Shown here: piece by piece, positions 9,617-20,311 of the stretch
How the letters are laid out: each line of letters begins with the position of its first letter
How positions within the stretch are numbered: the stretch's first letter is position 1
Assembly (NCBI GenBank): GCA_016742175.1
Contig: JACVCH010000009.1
Location: 124,001 to 188,000, forward strand
Origin: Rhizobiaceae bacterium
GTDB taxonomy: Bacteria; Pseudomonadota; Alphaproteobacteria; Rhizobiales; Rhizobiaceae
Direction of reading: 5' to 3'
DNA length: 64,000 nt
Notes under the pieces: model-generated
Databases searched by the model: none
Seen by the model: only the letters and a program-made list of their open reading frames with translations
What the model was told of the DNA's origin: nothing
Translations under genes and position numbers: made by a program

Positions 9617-10402
9617 TCAGTTCCGCGTCACGAATTCCTCGATGAGCCGCGCCGTCTCCGCCGGCTTCTCGATGCACGGCAGATGCCCGGCCCCCTCGAT
9701 GATCTCGAACCGGCTGCCCCCCACCAGATCGGCCGTCGAGCGCACGAGGTCGGGCGGCGTCGAGCCGTCCTGGTCGCCGACGATGCACATCACCGGCATC
9801 TTCAAGGCGGCGGTGGATCGGGTCAGGTCGGCGTCGCGCAGCGCCGCGCAGGTGCCGGCATAGCCGTCGACGGTCGTGCGGGTCAGCATGGCGGTGTAGC
9901 CGGCGAAATCGGCATTGTCGGCGCGGCGATAGGCGGGCGTGAACCAGCGTTCCAGGATCGCGTCCGACATCGCGCCGATGCCCTTCAAGGTCACCGTGTC
10001 GATGCGCTGGTTCCACATGTCGGCGGTGCCGATCTTGTGCGCCGTATCCATCAGCACGAGGGCGGAAACGAGGTCGGGGTGCCTCGCGGCAAGCCCCTGC
10101 GCGATCAGCCCGCCGACGGACAGGCCGACGACGGACGCGCTGGTGACGCCGAGATGGTCGAGCAGCGCGGAGAGGTCGCCGACATGGTCGTCGAGCCGGT
10201 ACGGCGCGGGCGTCGCCTCCGAAAGCCCATGGCCGCGCTTGTCGTAGAGGACGACGCGGAAATCGTCGCCGAGCCGGGCGACGACGTCGTTCCAGATGCG
10301 AAAATCCGTGCCGAGCGAATTGGAGAAGACGAGGACGGGCGCCGTCGCCGGGCCGCGGACCTCATGATGCAAAACGACGCCGTTGACGCGCGCGAACGCC
10401 AT
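9617..10402 (-). CDS. pcaD: 3-oxoadipate enol-lactonase-like alpha/beta hydrolase (PcaD family)
   Basis: A 261-residue alpha/beta hydrolase. The nucleophile Ser95 lies in GLSVGG, an oxyanion region is near SNSLGTDFRIW, and the catalytic histidine is in GAGHLPCIEKP. These features and the length match PcaD, which hydrolyses 3-oxoadipate enol-lactone to 3-oxoadipate in aromatic degradation. The start at 10402 (MAFARVNG) has AAGGGAGG upstream; an upstream in-frame start lacks a ribosome site. It is the likely first gene of the minus-strand catabolic operon. No other pca genes are present, so the natural substrate could be another lactone or ester. Confidence 0.8.
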   Translation of the reverse strand: MAFARVNGVVLHHEVRGPATAPVLVFSNSLGTDFRIWNDVVARLGDDFRVVLYDKRGHGLSEATPAPYRLDDHVGDLSALLDHLGVTSASVVGLSVGGLIAQGLAARHPDLVSALVLMDTAHKIGTADMWNQRIDTVTLKGIGAMSDAILERWFTPAYRRADNADFAGYTAMLTRTTVDGYAGTCAALRDADLTRSTAALKMPVMCIVGDQDGSTPPDLVRSTADLVGGSRFEIIEGAGHLPCIEKPAETARLIEEFVTRN

Positions 10403-10479
10403 CCCGGACCTCCCTTCCGGTTGAACATACCGCAAAGTATGTCGCAAGCGCCGCCCGCGTCAATCGAAGGCGGCGAAAT

Positions 10480-11529
10480 TCACATATGGTCGATGCCGGT
10501 AAGGTCGAGTTCGTCGGGCAGTGGCGCGAAATAGGCTTCGATGTCGGCGTCGCTCACCTCGGCGAGCGTCGCGGGTCGCCAGTCGGGCGCATTGTCCTTG
10601 TCGATGATGACCGCGCGCACGCCCTCGAAGAACTCATGTCCCTCGATCACGCGGCTGACGATCCGGAACTCGATCTTCATGCAGGCTTCGAAATCGGCCT
10701 TCGCGCCGTCTTGCATCTGGCGGAGCGCGATCTTGAGGCTCGTCGGCGACTTGGTGCGGATGATCGCGGCCTGCTTCGCCGCCCACTCGCCGCCACCCGC
10801 GTCGAGCGCGGCGACGATGGCCTCGACAGTGTCGCCGGCAAAGCAGCGTTCGATCGTCGGCGCGAGGTTCGGCAGCGTCGCGCCTTCGGGCTGAACGGCA
10901 AAGGCGCTCAGCGCCGCGTCCGGCGCGCCGCCTTCGGCCAGCGCGTCCTCGATCTCGGCAAAACGTTCGGCCGGCGCGGAATGCGTCGTCAATCCGCACC
11001 AGTGCGCATCGGCTTGCCCGAGCCGCGCGCCGGTGAGCGCTAGCCACGTGCCGATCCGGTGCGGCAATCGCGGCAGGAAATACGTTCCGCCGACATCGGG
11101 GAAAAGCCCGATTCCGGTCTCCGGCATGGCGAACATCAGCCTGGCCCCGCCGGCGCGGTGGCTGCCATGGACCGAGACGCCGACGCCGCCGCCCATGACG
11201 ATGCCGTCGACGAGTGCGACATAGGGCTTCGGGTAGCGCTTGATGAAGGTGTTGAGGCGGTATTCCTCGCGGTAGAAATCGCGCATCGCCGGGTTCTTCG
11301 CCTTGCCCCAGTCGTGGAGCTGGCGGATGTCGCCGCCGGCCGAAAACGCCTTCTCGCCCGCCGCCTTGATGACGACCGTCGCGATGGCCGGGTCGTTCGC
11401 CCATTCGACCAGCCTGGCGTGGAGGTCGCCCACCATCGTCCGCGTCACGGCGTTGAGCGCCTTCGGACGGTTCAGCGTCACGATGCCGGCCTTGCCGCGC
11501 GTCTCGAACAGGATTTCAGCCTCGGACAT
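10480..11529 (-). CDS. 3-hydroxyisobutyryl-CoA hydrolase (crotonase family)
   Basis: A 349-residue crotonase-family hydrolase of the valine pathway, releasing CoA from 3-hydroxyisobutyryl-CoA. It shows the oxyanion-hole segment FSAGGDIRQL, the GIVMGGGVGVSVHG block, and MPETGIGLFPDVGG, which is typical of the hydrolase subgroup. Length is well above a plain enoyl-CoA hydratase. The ATG at 11529 is preferred over a GTG four codons earlier because GGAGGT sits directly before it. It is divergent from pccB, and valine breakdown feeds propionyl-CoA into the PccAB-ScpA route encoded next door. Confidence 0.88.
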   Translation of the reverse strand: MSEAEILFETRGKAGIVTLNRPKALNAVTRTMVGDLHARLVEWANDPAIATVVIKAAGEKAFSAGGDIRQLHDWGKAKNPAMRDFYREEYRLNTFIKRYPKPYVALVDGIVMGGGVGVSVHGSHRAGGARLMFAMPETGIGLFPDVGGTYFLPRLPHRIGTWLALTGARLGQADAHWCGLTTHSAPAERFAEIEDALAEGGAPDAALSAFAVQPEGATLPNLAPTIERCFAGDTVEAIVAALDAGGGEWAAKQAAIIRTKSPTSLKIALRQMQDGAKADFEACMKIEFRIVSRVIEGHEFFEGVRAVIIDKDNAPDWRPATLAEVSDADIEAYFAPLPDELDLTGIDHM

Positions 11530-11814
11530 GTCCACCTCCACTTCGCCGCCAGCCTAAGGTCGAATGGCCTTCCCGCCCATCGGCGGCTATGCGCAGCGGA
11601 TGTGCAGAAAACGACGCGCAACGGTGCATGGCAACCCGGTCTTGCGGCCAACGCCCTCTTCGCGGCCCGGATTAGGGCGCGGCGCGTTGTGCGTGGATCG
11701 ACCAAGGACGGCGCGCGGCTCGCGCGAATTTCGCCGCGCCGCTGCCGCCCGCCCTTCCCACGGCGGGAAATCGCCGCTAATCGGAATGACCGTGAATTGA
11801 GGGAGGAGTTTGCG
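11530..11814. other. Divergent intergenic region between the hydrolase gene and pccB
   Basis: About 285 bp between divergent genes. I see no convincing gene, palindromic operator or terminator; it must contain promoters for both directions, but no clear -35/-10 pair stands out by eye. Confidence 0.5.
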
Positions 11815-11856
11815 ATGGCGATGTCCTTGCCCGGATGTGAGGGGAAGTTCCGCTGA
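11815..11856 (+). CDS. Possible leader peptide translationally coupled to pccB
   Basis: A 13-codon frame ([13 protein letters not shown]) begins with an ATG preceded by a very strong ribosome site, GGGAGGAG, and its TGA stop overlaps the pccB ATG as TGATG. The good ribosome site belongs to this short frame, while pccB itself has only AGGGGAAG about 10 nt upstream inside the short frame. This geometry suggests translational coupling or a leader peptide controlling pccB. It could instead be chance, with the GGGAGGAG unused. Confidence 0.4.
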   Translation: MAMSLPGCEGKFR

Positions 11857-13388
11857 TGCGCGCAGTTCTCGAACAGTTGGAGGAGCGGCGCGGCCAGGCG
11901 CGGCTCGGCGGCGGCCAGAAGCGCATCGACGCGCAGCACGCCAAGGGCAAGCTCACCGCGCGCGAGCGCGTCGAGGTGCTGCTCGACGAAGGCTCGTTCG
12001 AGGAATACGACATGTATGTCGTGCACCGGACGACCGATTTCGGCATGGCCGACCAGAAATTCTCCGGCGACGGCGTCGTCACCGGCTGGGGCACGATCAA
12101 TGGCCGCCTCGTCTACGTCTTCTCCCAGGATTTTACCGTCCTCGGCGGCTCGCTGTCGGAAACCCACGCGCAGAAAATCTGCAAGATCATGGACATGGCG
12201 GTGCGCAACGGCGCGCCGGTCATCGGCCTCAACGATTCAGGCGGCGCGCGCATCCAGGAAGGCGTCGCCTCGCTCGGCGGCTATGCCGACGTCTTCAAGC
12301 GCAATGTGGACGCTAGCGGAGTCGTGCCGCAGATTTCCGTGATCATGGGTCCCTGCGCCGGCGGCGCGGTCTATTCGCCGGCGATGACCGACTTCATCTT
12401 CATGGTGCGCGATTCATCCTACATGTTCGTCACCGGCCCGGACGTCGTGAAGACGGTGACGAACGAGATCGTCACGGCCGAGGAACTGGGTGGGGCGCGG
12501 ACGCACACGCAAAAATCGTCGGTCGCCGATGGCGCCTTCGACAATGACGTGATCGCGCTGGAGGAAGTGCGCCGGCTGTTCGACTTCCTGCCGCTCAACA
12601 ACCGCGAGAAGCCGCCCGTCCGTCCCTTCCACGACGACCCGGCCCGCATCGAGGACCGGCTCGACACGCTGATCCCGGACAGCGCCAACAAGCCTTACGA
12701 CATGAAGGAACTGATCCACGCGCTCGCCGACGAGGGCGAGTTCTTCGAGATTCAGGAAGCCTTCGCCCGCAACATCATCACCGGCTTCATGCGCATGGAG
12801 GGCCAGACGGTCGGCGTCGTCGCCAACCAGCCGATGGTGCTCGCCGGCTGTCTCGACATCGATTCCTCGCGCAAGGCCGCGCGCTTCGTGCGCTTTTGCG
12901 ACGCCTTCTCGATCCCGATCCTGACGCTGGTGGACGTGCCGGGCTTCCTGCCGGGCACGGCGCAGGAATATGGCGGCGTCATCAAGCATGGCGCAAAGCT
13001 GCTCTTCGCCTACAGCCAGGCCACCGTTCCCATGGTGACGCTGATCACCCGCAAGGCCTATGGCGGCGCCTATGACGTCATGGCCTCCAAGCACATCGGC
13101 GCCGACGTCAACTATGCCTGGCCGACCGCCGAAATCGCCGTGATGGGCGCCAAGGGCGCGACCGAAATCCTCTACCGGTCGGAGCTCGGCGATCCGGAAA
13201 AGATCGCCGCCCGGACGAAAGAATACGAAACCAACTTCGCCAATCCGTTCAAGGCCGCCGAGCGCGGCTTCATCGACGAAGTGATCATGCCGCATTCCTC
13301 CCGCAAGCGCATCGCCCGCGCCTTCGCCATGCTGCGCTCCAAGAAACTGGAGCAGCCATGGAAGAAGCACGACACGATCCCGCTTTAG
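11856..13388 (+). CDS. pccB: Propionyl-CoA carboxylase beta subunit (carboxyltransferase)
   Basis: A 510-residue carboxyltransferase that moves CO2 from carboxybiotin to propionyl-CoA, giving methylmalonyl-CoA. Both carboxyltransferase halves are present: an N-terminal acyl-CoA pocket with [11 protein letters not shown] and [12 protein letters not shown], and a C-terminal half with [15 protein letters not shown] and [13 protein letters not shown]. The start [12 protein letters not shown] is normal for the family. It partners with PccA, encoded 550 bp downstream after two small genes. Its ATG overlaps the stop of a possible leader peptide. Confidence 0.96.
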   Translation: MRAVLEQLEERRGQARLGGGQKRIDAQHAKGKLTARERVEVLLDEGSFEEYDMYVVHRTTDFGMADQKFSGDGVVTGWGTINGRLVYVFSQDFTVLGGSLSETHAQKICKIMDMAVRNGAPVIGLNDSGGARIQEGVASLGGYADVFKRNVDASGVVPQISVIMGPCAGGAVYSPAMTDFIFMVRDSSYMFVTGPDVVKTVTNEIVTAEELGGARTHTQKSSVADGAFDNDVIALEEVRRLFDFLPLNNREKPPVRPFHDDPARIEDRLDTLIPDSANKPYDMKELIHALADEGEFFEIQEAFARNIITGFMRMEGQTVGVVANQPMVLAGCLDIDSSRKAARFVRFCDAFSIPILTLVDVPGFLPGTAQEYGGVIKHGAKLLFAYSQATVPMVTLITRKAYGGAYDVMASKHIGADVNYAWPTAEIAVMGAKGATEILYRSELGDPEKIAARTKEYETNFANPFKAAERGFIDEVIMPHSSRKRIARAFAMLRSKKLEQPWKKHDTIPL

Positions 13389-13397
13389 GGGCGGGGA

Positions 13398-13634
13398 ATG
13401 CCGGTAATCCTGCGTTGGCTCGGACATCGTTTCCTGTTCTATTCCAAGGAAGTAGGCGAGCCTCCTCATATCCATGTGCTGAAGGACGATAAGCAACTGA
13501 AAGTGTGGCTGAAAGACCTTCAAGTGGCGCGCAATGCCGGTTTTGCGCAGCATGAGGTGAATGTTATCGTTAAGGTCGTAGCCGAAAACAGACAGTCGTT
13601 CATGGAGGCTTGGCATGACTATTTTGGACATTGA
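13398..13634 (+). CDS. DUF4160 family small protein
   Basis: A 78-residue protein starting MPVILRWLGHRF with the family core EPPHIHV and a C-terminal helix ending AWHDYFGH. DUF4160 proteins are usually encoded next to DUF2442 proteins and are suspected of being toxin-antitoxin-like pairs; no activity is established here. It begins 10 bp after the pccB stop and overlaps the next small gene by 20 bp. Base composition is visibly less GC-rich than pccB and pccA, suggesting a later insertion into the operon. Confidence 0.8.
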   Translation: MPVILRWLGHRFLFYSKEVGEPPHIHVLKDDKQLKVWLKDLQVARNAGFAQHEVNVIVKVVAENRQSFMEAWHDYFGH

Positions 13635-13899
13635 CGAGCGGCAACTGCTGGTAGCGCATGTTGAGGTGACGAACGATTTCATCATCTTCGACATGGTCGA
13701 TGGTCGTCGGATCGAAGCGCCCCTGTGGTGGTATCCGCGTCTCCGCGACGCCTCGCCTCTGGAACGTGCGGATTGGCAAATTCTTCCTTTCGGCGACGCT
13801 GTCGGCTGGGAACAGCTCGATGAATACATCAGTGCGAAGGCTTTGATCGTCGGCGGTGCGGCGCCGGGCGCCGTGCCACCTGCGCAGGCGGCCGAATGA
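13615..13899 (+). CDS. DUF2442 family small protein
   Basis: A 94-residue protein with the DUF2442 core: an N-terminal beta strand region (VEVTNDFIIFDMVDGRRIEA), then PLWWYPRL and FGDAVGWEQLDEYIS, where the aromatic residues are characteristic. It overlaps the 3' end of the DUF4160 gene, so the pair is translationally linked. It precedes pccA by 41 bp and would be co-transcribed with pccB and pccA. Function unknown; a role as antitoxin partner of the DUF4160 protein is a hypothesis from gene pairing. Confidence 0.8.
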   Translation: MTILDIDERQLLVAHVEVTNDFIIFDMVDGRRIEAPLWWYPRLRDASPLERADWQILPFGDAVGWEQLDEYISAKALIVGGAAPGAVPPAQAAE

Positions 13900-13939
13900 C
13901 CTTTTCCCGTTTTTCTCCCGCGATGTGAGTCCGAAAAGA

Positions 13940-15943
13940 ATGTTCAAGAAAATCCTCATCGCCAATCGCGGCGAGATTGCCTGCCGGGTCATCAAGACGG
14001 CGAAGAAGCTGGGTATCGCGACGGTCGCTGTCTATTCCGACGCCGACCGCGACGCGCTGCATGTGAAGATGGCGGACGAGGCGGTGCATATCGGTCCGGC
14101 GCCGTCGAACCAGTCCTATATCGTCATCGACAAGATCATCGACGCGATCGCCAAGACCGGCGCCGATGCGGTCCATCCGGGCTACGGTTTCCTGTCGGAG
14201 AACCCGCTTTTCGCGCAGGCGCTGGAAAGGCAAGGCGTTGCCTTCATAGGCCCGCCGGTAAAGGCCATCGAGGCGATGGGCGACAAGATCACGTCGAAGA
14301 AGCTCGCCGCCGAGGCGGGCGTCTCGACCGTGCCGGGCCACATGGGGCTCATTGCAGACGCCGACGAGGCGGTCAGGATTTCGACCTCGATCGGCTATCC
14401 GGTGATGATCAAGGCATCGGCCGGCGGCGGCGGCAAGGGCATGCGGATCGCCTGGAACGACGCCGAAGCGCGCGAGGGTTTCCAGTCGTCGAAGAACGAG
14501 GCGAAGAACTCCTTCGGCGACGACCGCATCTTCATTGAAAAGTTCGTCACCCAGCCGCGCCATATCGAGATCCAGGTGCTCGGCGACCAGCACGGCAACG
14601 TGCTCTATCTCGGCGAGCGCGAATGCTCGATCCAGCGCCGCAACCAGAAGGTCATCGAGGAGGCGCCGTCGCCATTCCTCGACGAGGCGACGCGCAAGGC
14701 GATGGGCGAGCAGTCGGTCGCGCTGGCAAAGGCCGTCGGCTATTTCTCGGCGGGCACGGTCGAGTTCATCGTCGATGGCGACCGGAACTTCTACTTCCTC
14801 GAGATGAACACGCGCCTGCAGGTCGAGCATCCGGTGACGGAACTGATCACCGGCATCGACCTCGTCGAGGAGATGATCCGCGTCGCCGCCGGCGAGAAGC
14901 TTCGGATGGCGCAGGACGACGTCGAGTTGAACGGCTGGGCGATCGAAAGCCGGCTCTATGCGGAAGACCCGTTCCGCAACTTCCTGCCCTCGATCGGCCG
15001 GCTGACGCGCTATCGCCCGCCGGCCGAAGGCAAGCTGGATGACGGCACGATCGTGCGCAACGACACCGGCGTGTTCGAAGGCGGCGAGATCTCGATGTAT
15101 TATGATCCGATGATCGCCAAGCTCTGCACATGGGCTCCTGATCGCCTCGCCGCCATCGACGCGATGAGCGCTGCGCTCGACGATTTCGAGGTCGAGGGCA
15201 TCGGCCACAATCTGCCGTTCCTGTCGGCGGTGATGGAACACGAGCGCTTCCGCGACGGCCGCCTGACGACCGCTTTCATCGCCGAGGAATTTCCCGAAGG
15301 CTTCCAGGGCGTCGTGCCTGACGCGTCCGACGGCCGTGTCCTCGCCGCCGTCGCCGCCTTCGTCAACTGGCGCAGCCAGAAGCGCGACGTGCTGATTTCC
15401 GGCGGCATGGACAATCACCGCCGCGCCGTCGGCCGCGACTGGATCGTCGCGATGGGCGAGAGCGAATTCGAATGCTTCCTGCGCGAGGAGGGCGGCAAGG
15501 TGCTGGTTTCCTTCGGTCCCGACAAGGCGGTCGAGGTCAGGTCGGACTGGCTGCCCGGCAAGAGCCATGCGCGTTTCACAGTCGACGGCGAGCCGGTGGG
15601 CGTGAAGATCGACCGCATCAATTCGGCCTGGCGGCTGCGCTGGAAGGGCATCGACGAAAAGGTCCATGTCCGCACCCCGCGCATCGCCGCGCTGGCGCGC
15701 CTGATGCCCGAAAAGCTGCCGCCGGACACCTCGAAGATGCTGCTCTGCCCGATGCCGGGCGTGATAACCTCGATCGCGGTCAAGCCCGGTGACACCGTCG
15801 AGGACGGCCAGCCGCTCGCCACCGTCGAGGCGATGAAGATGGAAAACGTCCTGCGGGCCGAACGGCGCGGGGTCGTGAAGTCGGTCGCCGTTGAGGCGGG
15901 CGCGAGCCTGGCGGTGGACGAGATGATTTTGGAGTTCGAGTAG
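13940..15943 (+). CDS. pccA: Propionyl-CoA carboxylase alpha subunit (biotin carboxylase and carrier)
   Basis: A 667-residue biotin-dependent subunit. The N-terminal biotin carboxylase begins MFKKILIANRGEIACRV, followed by the ATP-grasp glycine loop KASAGGGGKGM and the EMNTRLQVEHPVTE segment; a central BT domain follows, and the C-terminal carrier domain has biotinyl Lys633 in EAMKMEN. The start at 13940 is set by the conserved MFKKILIANRG; the frame remains open upstream with no homology. It acts with PccB to carboxylate propionyl-CoA. A family B palindrome begins 31 bp after the stop. Confidence 0.96.
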   Translation: MFKKILIANRGEIACRVIKTAKKLGIATVAVYSDADRDALHVKMADEAVHIGPAPSNQSYIVIDKIIDAIAKTGADAVHPGYGFLSENPLFAQALERQGVAFIGPPVKAIEAMGDKITSKKLAAEAGVSTVPGHMGLIADADEAVRISTSIGYPVMIKASAGGGGKGMRIAWNDAEAREGFQSSKNEAKNSFGDDRIFIEKFVTQPRHIEIQVLGDQHGNVLYLGERECSIQRRNQKVIEEAPSPFLDEATRKAMGEQSVALAKAVGYFSAGTVEFIVDGDRNFYFLEMNTRLQVEHPVTELITGIDLVEEMIRVAAGEKLRMAQDDVELNGWAIESRLYAEDPFRNFLPSIGRLTRYRPPAEGKLDDGTIVRNDTGVFEGGEISMYYDPMIAKLCTWAPDRLAAIDAMSAALDDFEVEGIGHNLPFLSAVMEHERFRDGRLTTAFIAEEFPEGFQGVVPDASDGRVLAAVAAFVNWRSQKRDVLISGGMDNHRRAVGRDWIVAMGESEFECFLREEGGKVLVSFGPDKAVEVRSDWLPGKSHARFTVDGEPVGVKIDRINSAWRLRWKGIDEKVHVRTPRIAALARLMPEKLPPDTSKMLLCPMPGVITSIAVKPGDTVEDGQPLATVEAMKMENVLRAERRGVVKSVAVEAGASLAVDEMILEFE

Positions 15944-15973
15944 GGTCATGTTGAACCGTCTGCGCCTCTTCGC

Positions 15974-16091
15974 GCCCCCCTCTGTCCTGCCGGACATCTC
16001 CCCCGCGAGGGGGGAGATCAGCCAGTCGCAAAGGTCAACGCGCGTGATCTCCCCCCTTGCGGGGGAGATGTCCGGCAGGACAGAGGGGGGC
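15974..16091. repeat. Family B long inverted repeat (copy B2)
   Basis: The second copy of the long palindrome, with arms at about 15974-16018 and 16047-16091 and the same outer sequence GCCCCCCTCTGTCCTGCCGG as copy B1. The arms differ from B1 near the inner end (CGAGG versus CATGG) and from each other at one base. It lies between pccA and scpA, which are transcribed in the same direction. Confidence 0.9.
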
Positions 16092-16126
16092 AACGTAGGG
16101 CGCCTCGCAACACGAGGAGCCGACGC

Positions 16127-18265
<2,139 letters not shown>

Positions 18266-18283
18266 GGGGCGCAACGGCAGAAA

Positions 18284-18420
18284 CCCCCACTCCGGTTTGC
18301 TGCGCAAACCACCTCTCCCGCTTGCAGGGGGTGAGGAAGGGAGCGCGACATGGCGGACGGCGCTTCCTCTCCCCCGTCGAACGGGGGAGAGGTGGTTTGC
18401 GCAGCAAACCGGAGTGGGGG
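18284..18420. repeat. Family C palindromic repeat (copy C2)
   Basis: An inverted repeat directly after scpA whose outer arms, beginning CCCCCACTCCGGTTTGC and ending in its reverse complement, pair for more than 25 bp. Inner CCTCTCCCCC-type arms resemble copy C1. The central segment (about 35 bp) is unlike that of C1 and C3. Confidence 0.88.
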
Positions 18421-18464
18421 TCGACCCCCGCAGCCGGATTATCGCCGCGCCGATGCGCTTCCAG

Positions 18465-18482
18465 TTTGACGTAAACGTCAAA
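18465..18482. promoter_or_regulatory. LiuR-like palindromic operator upstream of an acyl-CoA dehydrogenase gene
   Basis: A perfect inverted repeat TTTGACGT-AA-ACGTCAAA, 45 bp upstream of the acyl-CoA dehydrogenase start codon. The ACGT-centred palindrome with a 2-bp spacer resembles operators reported for the MerR-family regulator LiuR of branched-chain amino acid catabolism. The resemblance is from memory of the motif, not from an alignment. No second copy was seen near other genes of the window, and the regulator gene is not present here. Confidence 0.55.
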
Positions 18483-18527
18483 AAAATCTAGCCATGGTTG
18501 CCACGCATTCGAGCCGGAGGAAAGCCT

Positions 18528-20300
18528 ATGTATCGCGCGCCTGTCGACGACATCGCATTCACCTTGAAACATGTCGCGGGGCTCAACGGGGCGATGGCTG
18601 ATGGCCGTCTCGGCGATCTCTCCGACGATCTGGTCGACGCGATCCTCGGTGAAGCCGGCCGCTTCGCTTCCGAAGAACTGGCGCCGCTATACAAGGTCGG
18701 CGACGAGGTCGGCGCGGTCTGGAAGGATGCGGCGGTGACGACGCCACCCGGCTGGCGCGAGGCCTATCGCCACTGGATCGAGGGCGGCTGGAACGGGCTC
18801 TCCGGCCCCGAGGAATTCGGCGGCCAGGGCCTGCCGACCATGCTCGCCATGGCCGCGATGGAGATGTGGAACTCTGCCTCCATCGCCTTCGCGCTCTGTC
18901 CGACGCTGACGGCCGGCGCGGCGGAAGCCGTCGACAAGCACGGCTCGGACGAACTCAAGGCGACCTATCTCGAAAAGCTCGTCACCGGGGAGTGGACCGG
19001 CACGATGAACCTGACCGAGCCGCAGGCCGGCTCCGACCTCGCCGCGCTGCGCACCCGCGCGACGCGCGCCGATGACGGCAGCTACCGCATCTTCGGCCAG
19101 AAAATCTTCATCACCTATGGCGAGCACGACTACACCGACAACATCGTGCACCTCGTCCTCGCGCGCCTGCCCGATGCGCCGGCCGGAACGCGCGGCATCT
19201 CGCTGTTCCTGGTGCCGAAATTCCTCGTCAATGCGGACGGTTCGCTCGGCCGGCGCAACGACGCCTTTTGCGCCTCGATCGAGCACAAGCTCGGCATCCA
19301 CGCCTCGCCCACCTGCACCATGATCTTCGGCGACGGCTTCGTCGACGGCGAGGAGAAGGGCGCGGTCGGCTATCTCGTCGGCGAGGAGAATCGCGGCCTC
19401 GCCTGCATGTTCACCATGATGAACAATGCCCGCCTCGCGGTCGGCATCGAGGGCGTCGCGGTCGCCGAGGCGGCGTTCCAGAAGGCGCATGCCTATGCGC
19501 TCGACCGCCGCCAGGGCAAGGCGCCGGGACATACGGGCGACGGCATGGCGCCGATCGTCCTGCACCCCGACGTGCAGCGCAATCTCCTGACCATGAAGGC
19601 GCTGACGCAGGTCGCGCGCGCCATCTGCTATTCCTGCGCCCACGCGATCGACATGAGCCATGCGGGCGGCGACGACGCGGCCGAATGGGCCGACCGCGCC
19701 GGCCTCCTGACCCCGGTGGCCAAGGCATTCTCGACCGATATGGGCGTCGAGATGGCCTCGGTCGGCCTGCAGATCCACGGCGGCATGGGCTTCATCGAGG
19801 AGACGGGCGCGGCCGCGCTCTATCGCGACGCGCGCATCGCGCCGATCTACGAGGGCACCAACGGTATCCAGGCCATCGACCTCGTCACGCGCAAGCTGCC
19901 GCTCGGAGGCGGCAAGCACGTGCTGCGCTTCATCGACGAGCTCCACGCCGACATCGAGGCCGTGCGCACGTCGAACCGCGACGGCTTCGGCGCGACGGCG
20001 GAAAAATGCGAGGCGGCGTTGAACGACCTCTCCGAGGCGACGGCCTGGCTTCAGGCAGCGCTCGACGGCGGGCGCACCGACGAGGCGCTGGCCGGCGCGA
20101 CGCCCTACCTGCGCCTCTTCGCGCTCGCCGCCGGCGGCGCGTATCTGGCGCGCGGTGCAGTCGCGGATGAGAGCGGCAAGCGCATCCCGCTTTGTCGCTT
20201 CTATGCCGAGAACCTGATCGAGGAGACCGCCGCGCTTCGCCGCCGCGTCGTCGAGGGCGCCGTCAGCCTTCGCGAAGCCGGCGCGGCACTTGTAGCTTGA
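18528..20300 (+). CDS. Acyl-CoA dehydrogenase, long AcdB/DmdC type
   Basis: A 590-residue acyl-CoA dehydrogenase of the long subgroup with an extra C-terminal domain, as in 3-methylmercaptopropionyl-CoA dehydrogenase (DmdC) and related enzymes. Motifs: MNLTEPQAGSDLAAL (middle domain), IHGGMGFIEETGAA and IAPIYEGTNGIQ, which holds the catalytic glutamate. The start at 18528 (MYRAPVDDIAF) has GGAGG 8 nt upstream. It is followed by an enoyl-CoA hydratase gene 11 bp later, forming a two-gene operon behind a LiuR-like palindrome. The substrate is not resolvable; branched-chain or sulfur-containing acyl-CoAs are candidates. Confidence 0.9.
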   Translation: MYRAPVDDIAFTLKHVAGLNGAMADGRLGDLSDDLVDAILGEAGRFASEELAPLYKVGDEVGAVWKDAAVTTPPGWREAYRHWIEGGWNGLSGPEEFGGQGLPTMLAMAAMEMWNSASIAFALCPTLTAGAAEAVDKHGSDELKATYLEKLVTGEWTGTMNLTEPQAGSDLAALRTRATRADDGSYRIFGQKIFITYGEHDYTDNIVHLVLARLPDAPAGTRGISLFLVPKFLVNADGSLGRRNDAFCASIEHKLGIHASPTCTMIFGDGFVDGEEKGAVGYLVGEENRGLACMFTMMNNARLAVGIEGVAVAEAAFQKAHAYALDRRQGKAPGHTGDGMAPIVLHPDVQRNLLTMKALTQVARAICYSCAHAIDMSHAGGDDAAEWADRAGLLTPVAKAFSTDMGVEMASVGLQIHGGMGFIEETGAAALYRDARIAPIYEGTNGIQAIDLVTRKLPLGGGKHVLRFIDELHADIEAVRTSNRDGFGATAEKCEAALNDLSEATAWLQAALDGGRTDEALAGATPYLRLFALAAGGAYLARGAVADESGKRIPLCRFYAENLIEETAALRRRVVEGAVSLREAGAALVA

Positions 20301-20311
20301 GCGAGATAGAC

